From contig NZ_AWFH01000056.1 in NCBI RefSeq assembly GCF_000682715.1, positions 1 through 64,000 on the forward strand: DNA of 64,000 bases. Direction: 5' to 3'. Below, piece by piece: positions 1-9,812 of this stretch (position 1 is its first letter; the number at the start of each line of letters is the position of its first letter). The stretch comes from Hyphomonas atlantica corrig. (GTDB lineage Bacteria > Pseudomonadota > Alphaproteobacteria > Caulobacterales > Hyphomonadaceae). Below the pieces are notes generated by a model. That model saw nothing but the letters and a program-made list of their open reading frames with translations, was not told the origin of the DNA and made no database searches. Made by a program: the position numbers and the translations under genes.

Positions 1-126
1 AAATCATCAGGCGGAGCGCCACGGCGCCCGCTGCGCCAGGCTCTTTGAGCCAAAAAGAGATACCCGGATGGTTTCGGCCAGTCCGGATGTTTGTGCTGGA
101 GGGAACATCGCAGGCCCCCACCTGTC

Positions 127-147
127 CTCCCCCTTGCAAAGGGGGAG
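127..147. repeat. Short palindrome of the CTCCCCCTT/AAGGGGGAG type
   Basis: A 9-bp stem (127-135 with 139-147) closes a 3-base loop, followed by AGCTAGAGGGGG. Elements of this form are dispersed in many proteobacterial genomes. It lies in the 179 bases before the first gene, where I see no coding sequence. It could also end transcription of the minus-strand gene at 180-500, but it lacks a T-run on that side. Confidence 0.4.
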
Positions 148-179
148 CTAGAGGGGGATCGCGATGGCATGGCCATCGC

Positions 180-500
180 CTAGGCCGCGACGAGGCGGAC
201 GCGTTCGCCCATGATGCCATTGGCGCGGCGGGCCTTGACGCATTCAAAGCTCCCCGCACGGAAGGCCCGGCAGGCTTCCGGCCGGTCTTCATAGATTCCG
301 CAGGCCGCCTTGCCGTTCGACAGGTCCAGATGCACGCAATGGCCGCACTCGAACTTTACAAAGGTCTGGCCCTGTTCGGAAAACAGGCTGTCCGCGGGCA
401 GGCTGCGCCCGGCATCCCACGGCAGCAGGGAGAGATAGCGGGGGTTCCGGCTGAAACAGCAGGCGCCGCAGGACACACAGTCGAACGACGAATCTGACAT
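180..500 (-). CDS. YkgJ-type cysteine cluster protein
   Basis: This 106-residue protein has the CxxCxxCC cluster near its N-terminus (C8, C11, C14, C15), then CGHC around residue 52 and further cysteines near 67, 77 and 87. That is the layout of the YkgJ/UPF0153 family, putative zinc- or iron-binding proteins of unknown reaction. The reading frame is open further upstream, but the ATG at 500 begins a protein of normal family length. No partner gene is next to it: the neighbour at 681 is divergent. Confidence 0.8.
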   Translation of the reverse strand: MSDSSFDCVSCGACCFSRNPRYLSLLPWDAGRSLPADSLFSEQGQTFVKFECGHCVHLDLSNGKAACGIYEDRPEACRAFRAGSFECVKARRANGIMGERVRLVAA

Positions 501-680
501 GGAATATTTCTGGCTCCACCGCCTGGCCCGCGCCTGTCGCAGCTCCCGGCGGCGGCGCGATATGCGCCCGAATGCGGCGTCTGGCAAGCGGGAATTTTTT
601 GCGCGTGGGAGGCTCGCGCCGCGCAACCTTTGTCGCGCGCTGGCGTTTGTCTCACAACTCAATCCTGAAAGTCTCAACCC

Positions 681-899
681 ATGTTCACCCAGCTCAATCC
701 GCCCATCCCCCTGACTGTGAAAGATCGCGGTGAGGGCTATGCCATCGGCGTCATCGATTATGGCCAGGAGCACAATCTCATCTGGGTCACGATCATTACC
801 GAAACGGGCGAGATCTGGTGCGCGCCCAATCCTTCTGTGCGCGGCGTGGTCAACTGGACCATGAACCGCCCGCGTCCGGCCATGGAAAGTCCTCATTGA
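681..899 (+). CDS. Small conserved hypothetical protein (72 aa)
   Basis: A 72-residue soluble protein without signal peptide or membrane segment. The centre (IDYGQEHNLIWVTII) and the GEIWCAPNP motif look like a compact beta-rich domain. Similar short proteins occur in Caulobacterales and some of their phages, but I know of no assigned function. It stands alone between a divergent cysteine cluster gene and the fasciclin lipoprotein gene. Confidence 0.6.
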   Translation: MFTQLNPPIPLTVKDRGEGYAIGVIDYGQEHNLIWVTIITETGEIWCAPNPSVRGVVNWTMNRPRPAMESPH

Positions 900-987
900 G
901 CGCGTGAATTGCGTCTCGCCCTGATGAACCAAATCGCAAGGTACGCGTTATCTGAAGACTGCTTGCCGGAGGAAAGGATCCCCGCTG

Positions 988-1626
988 ATGAAACGTCAAT
1001 TGATTGTCCCTGCTGTTGCCGCCCTCATGCTCGCCGCCTGTTCGGGTGACGCGCCAGATACACCAACGCCGCAAGACCCAGTGCAGCCCTATGCGGATGA
1101 TGTCGATATTACGCCGCCCGTAGAGGCTGACTCCGATATGGATGACAGCGAGAGCTATACCGAGACAATGGACCGGGACCAGATGGTGACCTCCGGCCCG
1201 AACGTCGTGGACACGCTGGCCGCAGATCCGCGTCTGTCTACGCTCTATGGTGCGGTTGAAGCCGCGGGCCTGGACGAGACGCTCGCAACCGGCGGGCCCT
1301 ATACCGTGTTCGCGCCTACCAATGAGGCCTTCGACGCGCTGCCCGAAGGCCAGCTGGAGGATTATCTCCGCCCTGAGAAAGTCGATCGTCTGGTCCGCAT
1401 GCTGGAATATCATATTGTGGACGGCGATCTCCGCGCCTCCAACGTGCCCGCAGAGGAAGACGGCGTGCCGACGCCCAGCCTGAACGGGCTCGACCTGTCC
1501 CTGCGCGACATGGGCGGCGGCGAGCTGATGATCAATCAGGCAAGCATACTGGAAAGCGATATCGAGGGCGGCAACGGCGTCGTTCACGTGATCGACTCCG
1601 TGCTGGTTCCCCGGGAAAGCGAATAG
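988..1626 (+). CDS. Fasciclin-domain lipoprotein
   Basis: The 212-residue product starts with a lipoprotein signal peptide ending in the lipobox LAAC (Cys18). An acidic, proline-rich linker to about residue 65 leads into one fasciclin (FAS1) domain from about 70 to the end. FAS1 hallmarks are visible: NVVDTLAADPRLSTLYGAVE, YTVFAPTNEAFDALP, YHIVDGD and GVVHVIDSVLVP. FAS1 domains mediate adhesion or bind extracellular ligands; an envelope location is expected. An AGGAAAGGATC ribosome site precedes the ATG. The ligand is not predictable. Confidence 0.88.
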   Translation: MKRQLIVPAVAALMLAACSGDAPDTPTPQDPVQPYADDVDITPPVEADSDMDDSESYTETMDRDQMVTSGPNVVDTLAADPRLSTLYGAVEAAGLDETLATGGPYTVFAPTNEAFDALPEGQLEDYLRPEKVDRLVRMLEYHIVDGDLRASNVPAEEDGVPTPSLNGLDLSLRDMGGGELMINQASILESDIEGGNGVVHVIDSVLVPRESE

Positions 1627-1707
1627 GGAAACGCCATTGCAGCGGATGTGAACAAATAGCGAAAACGCAAGCTGTTCTTAACCCTCCATCCTGATAGGGT
1701 GGAGGGC

Positions 1708-2211
1708 ATGACAGCGACGATTCGAATTCTGGGGATTGATCCCGGCCTGCGCCATACGGGCTGGGGCGTTATCGAGCAGACCGGCGCACGGCTTGCCCAT
1801 ATCGCACATGGGGTGATCTCGGTGGACCCGAGTCTTGCCATGTCAGAACGGCTTGGCGGCATATTCGAGGCCGTCGGCGAACTGGCCCGGCATTATGGTC
1901 CTCATGCCTCCGGCGTTGAGGAAACGCTCGTCAACGCCAACCCGCGCTCGGCGCTGAAACTTGGCCAGGCGCGCGGCGCGGCAATGGCGGCGCTGTCCAT
2001 GGCGGGGGTGCCGGTCGCGGAATTCGCCCCACGCAAGATCAAGCTGGCGATTGTCGGCACGGGCACGGCAGACAAGGATCAGGTGGCCTTCATGGTCAAG
2101 CGCCTGTTGCCCCGGGCGGGGGAGATGAAATCGGATTCGGCGGATGCGCTGGCCTGTGCGATCTGCACGGCGCACCATCTGCCGCTGGATGTGAAGCGGG
2201 GCGCGGCATGA
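1708..2211 (+). CDS. ruvC: Holliday junction resolvase RuvC
   Basis: RuvC is the endonuclease that nicks Holliday junctions after RuvAB branch migration. The 167-residue product carries the family motifs in order: ILGIDPGLRHTGWGVI with the first catalytic Asp, VEETLVNANPRSALKLGQARG with the catalytic Glu, and KSDSADALACAIC with the final acidic pair. A GTG at 1699 is an alternative start; the ATG at 1708 gives the usual RuvC N-terminus. The stop overlaps ruvA by four bases, so the three ruv genes form one operon. Confidence 0.97.
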   Translation: MTATIRILGIDPGLRHTGWGVIEQTGARLAHIAHGVISVDPSLAMSERLGGIFEAVGELARHYGPHASGVEETLVNANPRSALKLGQARGAAMAALSMAGVPVAEFAPRKIKLAIVGTGTADKDQVAFMVKRLLPRAGEMKSDSADALACAICTAHHLPLDVKRGAA

Positions 2212-2831
2212 TTATTGGCAGGTTGACTGGCACCGTCGCCGCCCTCGGCGCGGATCATGTTCTGATTGATGTAAATGGTGTCGGCTATGTCTGCATGGCC
2301 GGCGCGCGACTCCTGTCGAAACTGCACGCAGGCGACGATACGGTGCTGCATGTCGAGACCAAGGTGAGCGAAGCGGCAATCACGCTGTATGGTTTCGGTA
2401 CGGATGAGGAGCGCGCCTGGTTTGTCCGGCTGCAGGATGTGCACGGCGTTGCAGGCAAGGCGGCGATGGCAATTCTTGATGCGATCACGCCGGCCGAGCT
2501 CATGGATGCAATCGCGCTTGGTGATGCGTCTGTGCTGACGCGTGCAAAGGGCGTGGGCAAGAAACTGGCTGAGCGCATCACGGGCGAATTGGCCGGGAAG
2601 CCACCACCAATGGGGCGGTTCGGTCAGTTCGAAACGGCCAGGGTGGCCGGACTTGCGAGTACGCCAGTGGCCGCTGCGACAGGTGCGCGCAGCGAAGCGA
2701 TCTCGGCGCTGGTCAATCTTGGTTATGCCCAGGCTGATGCCGCGCGCGCAGTGGCCAGTGCGGCAAAGGATGCGGGCGATGAGGATGTCAGCCAGCTGAT
2801 CAAGGCGGCACTGAAGGAGCTCGCGAAATGA
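2208..2831 (+). CDS. ruvA: Holliday junction branch migration protein RuvA
   Basis: RuvA is the tetrameric subunit that holds the four-way junction and loads RuvB. The 207-residue protein has the N-terminal OB-fold ([20 protein letters not shown]), the helix-hairpin-helix region ([16 protein letters not shown] and [14 protein letters not shown]) and the C-terminal RuvB-contacting domain after a flexible linker. It starts inside the last codon of ruvC and ends overlapping ruvB, indicating translational coupling. Confidence 0.97.
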   Translation: MIIGRLTGTVAALGADHVLIDVNGVGYVCMAGARLLSKLHAGDDTVLHVETKVSEAAITLYGFGTDEERAWFVRLQDVHGVAGKAAMAILDAITPAELMDAIALGDASVLTRAKGVGKKLAERITGELAGKPPPMGRFGQFETARVAGLASTPVAAATGARSEAISALVNLGYAQADAARAVASAAKDAGDEDVSQLIKAALKELAK

Positions 2832-3856
2832 GCCGCGAGGGCGCTCTGTCTGATCCGAACGCGCAAGGCGGCGACGCGCTGGACCGCGCGCTGCGACCGC
2901 AAGCGTTTGACGATTATGTCGGCCAGCGCAAGGCGAAGTCGAACCTAAAAGTCTATGTTGATGCGGCGAAGAAACGCGAAGAGGCGCTTGATCATGTGCT
3001 TCTGTTCGGGCCGCCGGGGCTGGGGAAAACAACGCTTGCGCAGATACTTGCCAAGGAAATGGGCGTAGGCTTTCGTGCGACGTCAGGCCCAGTCATTGCC
3101 AAGGCCGGTGATCTTGCGGCGATCCTGACAAATCTTGAGCCGAACGATGTTCTGTTCATTGACGAAATCCATCGCCTGCCGCCGGTTGTCGAGGAGATTC
3201 TCTATCCGGCAATGGAGGATTACGCGCTGGACATCGTGATCGGCGAGGGGCCGTCGGCAAGGTCTGTGCGTCTTGATCTTGCGCCCTTCACACTCGTGGG
3301 CGCAACGACCCGGGCGGGACTGTTGGCGACACCTTTACGCGACCGGTTTGGCATTCCGCTCAGGCTTGAGTTTTATGAACCCGAAGAACTCGCGCGCATC
3401 GTCATGGCGGCGGCGCGTAAATTGACGGCTCCGATCACAGAGGATGGCGCGATCGAAATCGCCAGCCGCGCGCGTGGCACGCCGCGCATCGCGCTGCGCC
3501 TGCTGCGCCGGGTGCGTGACTTTGCCGAAGCAGATGGCGGCACGATCACCAAGGAAGCGGCTGCGAGCGCGCTGAAACGACTTGAGATCGATTCAGACGG
3601 CCTGGATGCGCTGGACCGTCGCTATCTGCACGCGCTGGTGAAGACGTATGCGGGCGGGCCTGTAGGCGTGGAGACGCTGGCGGCGGCCCTGTCTGAAGCG
3701 CGTGACGCGGTGGAAGACGTGATTGAGCCCTATTTGATGCAGAAAGGCTATGTCGCCCGCACGCCGAGGGGCCGGGTTGCAGCGCCGCTGGCCTATGAGA
3801 GGCTTGGCCTGCCCAATCCCGGCGGGCAGCAGTCTGGGCTATTCGGCGAAAAATAG
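2828..3856 (+). CDS. ruvB: Holliday junction DNA helicase RuvB
   Basis: RuvB is the hexameric AAA+ motor that drives branch migration. The 342-residue protein is of standard length with Walker [10 protein letters not shown], Walker [11 protein letters not shown], sensor 1 [11 protein letters not shown], the arginine-containing PLRDRFG segment and a C-terminal winged helix ending [15 protein letters not shown] overlap with ruvA places it last in the ruv operon. No LexA box was recognised in front of ruvC, so SOS control is not shown. Confidence 0.98.
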   Translation: MSREGALSDPNAQGGDALDRALRPQAFDDYVGQRKAKSNLKVYVDAAKKREEALDHVLLFGPPGLGKTTLAQILAKEMGVGFRATSGPVIAKAGDLAAILTNLEPNDVLFIDEIHRLPPVVEEILYPAMEDYALDIVIGEGPSARSVRLDLAPFTLVGATTRAGLLATPLRDRFGIPLRLEFYEPEELARIVMAAARKLTAPITEDGAIEIASRARGTPRIALRLLRRVRDFAEADGGTITKEAAASALKRLEIDSDGLDALDRRYLHALVKTYAGGPVGVETLAAALSEARDAVEDVIEPYLMQKGYVARTPRGRVAAPLAYERLGLPNPGGQQSGLFGEK

Positions 3857-3961
3857 TCGATCCCGGGCGTGCGCAGCCACTACGTATTTCCCCCGATTCC
3901 GATGTAGCGGGCGTCATGAGCACATGATTGGCAGACACAGCCAATCAGGGAGAATTTCTCT

Positions 3962-4204
3962 ATGTCTCATACGCCGCACGAGCTCGCCGAGGAATTTCCG
4001 GACGCCGCCGACCGAATTCATGAGCTGAAGCAGACGGATGCGCATTTCGCCCGTCTGGCGGATGAATACCATGAGCTGAATCGCCAGATTCACCGCATCG
4101 AAACCGATATTGAGCCCGCCAGTGATGCGTTCCAGACGCGGCTGCGCAAACAGCGGATGACGATCAAGGACGAGATCAACCGCATTCTGGGCGCAACGGC
4201 CTGA
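3962..4204 (+). CDS. DUF465/YdcH-type small coiled-coil protein
   Basis: An 80-residue, highly charged alpha-helical protein. The motif EFPDAADRIHELKQTDAHFARLADEYHELN followed by a helix rich in basic residues is typical of the DUF465 (YdcH) family, short proteins of unknown role that are common in proteobacteria. GGGAGAATTTCT gives a ribosome site. A related protein lies about 250 bases downstream (4458-4769), with a tiny membrane protein between them, suggesting a small duplicated group. Confidence 0.85.
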   Translation: MSHTPHELAEEFPDAADRIHELKQTDAHFARLADEYHELNRQIHRIETDIEPASDAFQTRLRKQRMTIKDEINRILGATA

Positions 4205-4226
4205 ACAGCACGGAGAGGAGCGGGCA

Positions 4227-4355
4227 ATGGGAAACCTCAGCGTTGATGCCCTGGCCATTGCGGCGCTGGTCGGATTCGCCACCTTGCTGCTGATCGGAGC
4301 GGGCCTGACGGCTTGGCTCTGGAAGCAATCGGGCAAGTCCGAAGGCGACCTTTAA
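4227..4355 (+). CDS. Small single-span membrane protein (42 aa)
   Basis: This short frame encodes 42 residues: seven N-terminal residues, one hydrophobic span of about 24 residues (LAIAALVGFATLLLIGAGL), then TAWLWKQSGKSEGDL. A good ribosome site (GGAGAGGAG at 4212-4220) sits six bases before the ATG, and the gene begins 22 bases after the DUF465 stop, so the two are probably cotranscribed. I recognise no family. The positive-outside/inside pattern predicts a cytoplasmic C-terminus. Confidence 0.6.
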   Translation: MGNLSVDALAIAALVGFATLLLIGAGLTAWLWKQSGKSEGDL

Positions 4356-4457
4356 GCCATCAAACTGCTATTTTTCCCCTTATTTGCGAATTAGGGGAAG
4401 ACTCTTCAACCTAATGGTGTTACTAGAAATGCAATCGATTGTAGTGGGGACTAGCAA

Positions 4458-4769
4458 TTGGCACATTCATTTGCAGGACTGGCAGGCGAATTTCCCGATG
4501 TCATCGCGGAAATCTTCGAACTGACCTCAACCGATCCGGAATTCCGTCGCCTTGCCGAGGAGTTCGAAGACGTGACGCACGCCCTGGCGGAGGCGGAATC
4601 CAGTATCGAGGATGACGCGTTCAGCAATCGCGAGGCGTTGCAGGCGCGGCGGGATGAGCTGCGCGAGACGTTGTGCGCCATTCTGTGTGACATGACCGGC
4701 GATGCGCAATGGTGCGACCAGGTTCCGCTGGAATCCCCCGCGCGTCGTTCCCGCCGGTCTGCCGCCTGA
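4458..4769 (+). CDS. DUF465-like protein with divergent C-terminus
   Basis: A 103-residue helical protein that repeats the pattern of the gene at 3962: EFPDVIAEIFELTSTDPEFRRLAEEFEDV aligns with its EFPD..IHELKQTD..F.RLADE segment. It adds an arginine-rich C-terminal tail and two cysteines (CAILCD). The start is TTG at 4458: an in-frame TAG lies two codons upstream and GTGGGGA (4443-4449) is correctly spaced. Function unknown; probably a diverged paralogue. Confidence 0.7.
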   Translation: MAHSFAGLAGEFPDVIAEIFELTSTDPEFRRLAEEFEDVTHALAEAESSIEDDAFSNREALQARRDELRETLCAILCDMTGDAQWCDQVPLESPARRSRRSAA

Positions 4770-4847
4770 CATTTGACGCAGCACGTGCGGCCGGCATGGC
4801 GGGGCCATCCGGGCGCAAAAAGGCAAATTCCGATCAGTTCGGGCGAT

Positions 4848-5207
4848 TCAGGGCGGGGCGCGGGCAATGCGCGCGGCGCCGGGCAGGGGGCGTTCCCCTT
4901 TGGCATGGCCCGCCCATGACGCATCCACGGCCAACCGCGAGGGGCATGGCAGCAACGCCGCAAGGCAGGCGGGCAGGTCGCTGGCGAGGCTGGGCCGTTC
5001 CCAGCGCGCGGACCATTCCGGCAGAACACGCCGCACCGGCGCATCAGCAATATAGCGAACGCGGATTTGCCCGGTCCGCGTAACCGTCACCCATATGTTC
5101 CGCTTCACCTTCCGCTGCACGGCGGCAAGGCGCATAAGGTTCCACCACAGAATGGGCCAGCAAAAGGCCCAGACATGCTGGTAAAAGGGGCGGTAGCGCG
5201 GGTCCAT
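4848..5207 (-). CDS. Hypothetical protein with hydrophobic N-terminal segment (119 aa)
   Basis: The N-terminus (YQHVWAFCWPILWWNLMRL) is aromatic-rich and could lie in or on the membrane. It is followed by a basic stretch and a short beta-like segment (RNIWVTVTRTGQIRVRYIA). The C-terminal half is alanine/arginine/proline-rich low-complexity sequence. I do not recognise a family. It is convergent with the DUF465-like gene. The first 60 residues look coding; the tail is less convincing. Confidence 0.5.
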   Translation of the reverse strand: MDPRYRPFYQHVWAFCWPILWWNLMRLAAVQRKVKRNIWVTVTRTGQIRVRYIADAPVRRVLPEWSARWERPSLASDLPACLAALLPCPSRLAVDASWAGHAKGERPLPGAARIARAPP

Positions 5208-5255
5208 GAGCCAAGCATGGCATACCCGCTTATCAGACGGATTGGCGCAGCGCGA

Positions 5256-5717
5256 TCAGTTTCGTGAAGGGAAGATGCCCTGTGTCACGACGCATTGTTT
5301 GAGGGCGAGATAGGGCTGCATGTTGTTGCCCACGGAGGAGTCGGCCAGCGCATCGCCATCTCCCGTATCGGCCAGCGCCGGGGCGGCCACGTCAGTCTCA
5401 ACGCCGCCGCGCTCACCCAGACGGCGCTCTGTCAGGCCGGGGCCCTGGCCTGCGCCGACGACAACCCGCCCGCGCAGATCGGGCAGGGCAAATGTGGTGC
5501 GCCCATCCCCGCCATACATGGTGCCGAGCAGGGAGAAGAGGGCGGTGTTCTGCGAAATCGGCAGCAGGCGGCCATCCGCCTCCAGCGTGCCGCGCGGGCA
5601 GAAATTGAAGCCGACGGTCAGGATCTCGCCGAGATATTCGTCCGGGCCGGCCTGCGCCGATGGCGCGGCCAGTGTCGCCGTGATGATCGCTGCCGTGAAA
5701 ATGGAAAGCCGGGCCAT
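5256..5717 (-). CDS. Exported phage tail-collar domain protein
   Basis: A 153-residue protein with a Sec signal peptide (residues 1-23, ...APSAQA) and a tail-collar domain: YLGEILTVGFNFCPRGTLEADG, LPISQNTALFSLLGTMYGGDGRTTFALPDLRGR and a glycine-rich middle. This is the microcystin-dependent-protein (MdpB-like) family, whose cellular role is unclear. Collar proteins normally lack signal peptides. No other phage gene is nearby, so this is a chromosomal derivative rather than part of a prophage. Confidence 0.82.
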   Translation of the reverse strand: MARLSIFTAAIITATLAAPSAQAGPDEYLGEILTVGFNFCPRGTLEADGRLLPISQNTALFSLLGTMYGGDGRTTFALPDLRGRVVVGAGQGPGLTERRLGERGGVETDVAAPALADTGDGDALADSSVGNNMQPYLALKQCVVTQGIFPSRN

Positions 5718-5806
5718 GTCGTCTCCTCCCCTTTATGGATGGAAATCAGTCTACGCAGCTTTGGGGGCACGGCAAGGGGGGGCGTCGATTGCCATCAACA
5801 CCGCAT

Positions 5807-5824
5807 CCCCGGCGGACGCCGGGG
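5807..5824. repeat. REP-like palindrome CCCCGGC/GCCGGGG
   Basis: A 7-bp GC stem with a 4-base loop, followed by GTCTCCC. It lies in the 413-base gene-free stretch 5718-6130, which contains three such palindromic elements and no convincing coding frame. Confidence 0.4.
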
Positions 5825-5960
5825 TCTCCCGCGGTGAGGGCGGGGCGCCAGCCGCAGGGGACTTCGCGCCCTGCGCTTGCGCTTGGGCCTGCTGCGGGGC
5901 GAATGCAGTGCATTCGCTTCATCCCTTCGCAGCGCCGGAGATGCGGAGAGAGGGAAGTTT

Positions 5961-6062
5961 GTCATCCCGGAAAGCGCGCAGCGCTTATCCGGGACCCATC
6001 CTGCCGAAAATCACCCATGCTGCTGAGTCCCGGATATTTGCTGCCGCAAATTCCGGGATGAC
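5961..6062. repeat. Inverted repeat bounded by GTCATCCCGGAA / TTCCGGGATGAC
   Basis: The outer arms 5961-5972 and 6051-6062 are perfect reverse complements, and inner GGGACCCA and TGAGTCCC partly pair as well. The arrangement resembles the paired REP/BIME-type elements dispersed in alphaproteobacterial genomes. There is no transposase inside. Confidence 0.6.
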
Positions 6063-6084
6063 AAGATTGAGACGTGGAGGGAGT

Positions 6085-6110
6085 GGCGGGTTACGCTTCG
6101 CTAACCCGCC
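6085..6110. repeat. GGCGGGTTA/TAACCCGCC palindrome
   Basis: A 9-bp stem encloses CGCTTCGC and is followed by CTAC. This GGCGGGTTAGCGAAGCGTAA-type palindrome is a frequent dispersed repeat in proteobacteria. It sits 21 bases before the slyX stop codon and might also act as its transcription end on the minus strand. Confidence 0.55.
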
Positions 6111-6130
6111 CTACGGGGGGTGGCGAGGCG

Positions 6131-6352
6131 CTAGTAATGCGGGGGCGGCCGGTCCACGGGGGCGGCCTGGCCAGCGGATTGCTCGGCGTCCGCTACGCGC
6201 TCGGCAAGGCGCGCCACCTGTCGCTCCAGCCGCTCGATCAGCTTCCATTGCGCCGTGATGGCGGCGTTGAGATCCTCAATCGTCTGGTCCTGATGGACCA
6301 CACGCATTTCAAGCTCGTCGAGGCGGGATGAGGTGTTGGATGTGTCTGACAT
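6131..6352 (-). CDS. slyX: SlyX-family protein
   Basis: A 73-residue protein made almost entirely of a heptad-repeat coiled coil (LDELEMRVVHQDQTIEDLN) and ending in the family signature PPPHY. SlyX proteins are small and of unknown biochemical function. The ATG at 6352 gives the normal length; an in-frame upstream start would add 12 residues unlike the family. It is convergent with the collar/REP region and divergent from the 6556 gene. Confidence 0.85.
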   Translation of the reverse strand: MSDTSNTSSRLDELEMRVVHQDQTIEDLNAAITAQWKLIERLERQVARLAERVADAEQSAGQAAPVDRPPPHY

Positions 6353-6555
6353 GATGGCGGGACTAGCTTCGGCGCCGGTTTGAGGCAAGGATATTTGAAG
6401 GTTACGAGACCGTTAGGCCCTCTGTCCCGATTCCAACGGCCCGACATCGCTCCCAAGGTTCGATTTGCGGGCGCGTAAGTGAGCTTAGGCGGGATTGGAG
6501 GGCTAAACATAGACAGAAGTTTAAAGATTCTTGGCGCGCGAATCATAACCGGACC

Positions 6556-7365
6556 GTGCTACGCAGCCGTATGATCTTAATGTTGATTGACCTATTAAAG
6601 TACCGGCTGCGCATTGATCGTTACGGCAACGATCCTTACAAAAATCATATGTCAGCGGGGTTTGATAGCGGCATTCCTCAAAGTGTGATTGAGCAGCTAG
6701 ATGTCGGTGACATGATATTCACGCAGAAACGCAACAGCATATTGTCTTGGGGCGTTATGTATTTCACCAAATCCGACTGTGATCACTGTGTCCTGTACGC
6801 TGGCGATAACAAAATAATGCATATGACTCTGGGAGGCATGAGGCACAGCAGGATCGATGTGTTATTCAACAACACATTACTGCTACCGATAAAGCTTACT
6901 ATGCCCGATGGTGGTCCGCCTTACGGAATGCGCGAACCCGATCGTGACTACGCTACTGAAGAGCGGAAAAGCCCGATTCCCAAGTTTAAGCACGTTAAGC
7001 ACTCGCAAGCTGCTGCTAAATTTCGCCTAGTTTTGGCGGGTATAAAAATTCATCTCGGATTCGACCCAAGCATATTTCGGTGGAGTATGTTGATAGACAA
7101 CGTCCTCGTTGCTTCTCTCTTGGCTCTAACGCTTTATTTTACTGTGCCATCAATTTGGAAATGGCTACCCATCGGCCTTATCTCGGCCTTTCCGTTTGTC
7201 ATGGTCGGCTCCCACTTTGCGTTGAGCAAACTTGGCGTCTCATTTCGGAGGGGAACAAGGCTTGAACGCGAAAAATGGAATCTTCTTCGTCACGGAGCTT
7301 TAGCCGTGTACGATATAAATCGCGTTCCTAGGGCATGGATAAACGCAATCTATCGAAGAGACTAA
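6556..7365 (+). CDS. Permuted papain-like (YiiX/YaeF-type) membrane-associated protein
   Basis: Residues 45-120 show the permuted NlpC/P60-like arrangement: LDVGDMIFTQKRNS, a histidine in CDHCVLYAGDNKIMHM, and later basic and aromatic residues. Members are predicted cysteine amidases or lipases. The downstream acidic or polar residue of the site is not certain. Two hydrophobic segments (about 176-195 and 199-218) suggest membrane attachment. The coding start is uncertain: GTG 6556, ATG 6571 and ATG 6580 are all possible. Codons are clearly richer in A/T than in flanking genes, suggesting acquisition from elsewhere. Confidence 0.6.
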   Translation: MLRSRMILMLIDLLKYRLRIDRYGNDPYKNHMSAGFDSGIPQSVIEQLDVGDMIFTQKRNSILSWGVMYFTKSDCDHCVLYAGDNKIMHMTLGGMRHSRIDVLFNNTLLLPIKLTMPDGGPPYGMREPDRDYATEERKSPIPKFKHVKHSQAAAKFRLVLAGIKIHLGFDPSIFRWSMLIDNVLVASLLALTLYFTVPSIWKWLPIGLISAFPFVMVGSHFALSKLGVSFRRGTRLEREKWNLLRHGALAVYDINRVPRAWINAIYRRD

Positions 7366-7375
7366 TTTGCTAAAT

Positions 7376-7627
7376 TTAGCGTTTAACGGCAAAGTTCGCC
7401 GTCAGCGCACCAAACGCTGCTCCGACTACAAGTTTCATTAAATCAAGTAGCGCTGCAAACAGTGATGTTATACGGTCACCACCCGTGTGGTCCGCCCAAA
7501 TTGAGGTGAAGATAAGCGCAATAAGAAAAATAAGCGTCAGGACCAAATAGGCATTAACGACCGGCGGAAAGCCAAACAGAGTAAGTCGCCAACTTTTTGA
7601 ATTCTTATTTTTTTTCTCTTCAAACAT
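7376..7627 (-). CDS. Small two-span membrane protein (83 aa)
   Basis: A lysine-rich N-terminus (MFEEKKNKNSKSWR) is followed by a strongly hydrophobic span (about 23-44) and a second amphipathic/hydrophobic segment (58-80). ATG 7627 is preferred over upstream starts because GGAAG lies nine bases before it. It is convergent with the permuted papain-like gene ten bases away and shares its lower GC content, so the two probably arrived together. No family recognised. Confidence 0.6.
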   Translation of the reverse strand: MFEEKKNKNSKSWRLTLFGFPPVVNAYLVLTLIFLIALIFTSIWADHTGGDRITSLFAALLDLMKLVVGAAFGALTANFAVKR

Positions 7628-7696
7628 TATCGTGAGCTTCCAAAACCTTCGAATAAGGGATGCCTGCATACTGTAGAGGAAAACACGGGCGCGCTT

Positions 7697-9745
<2,049 letters not shown>

Positions 9746-9812
9746 CGGTGCAAACTAGTCCAATCACGTGGCGATTGAAAGAGGGCTTTCTGCCGATGGC
9801 GGTCTGGCGGCT

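Noticed and set aside
1..179. Coding end of an upstream gene
   Set aside because: No frame gives a domain-like translation, and the sequence ends in a repeat-type palindrome.
5256..6352. Possible prophage remnant
   Set aside because: Only a collar domain with a signal peptide and repeats are present; no integrase, capsid or tail genes.
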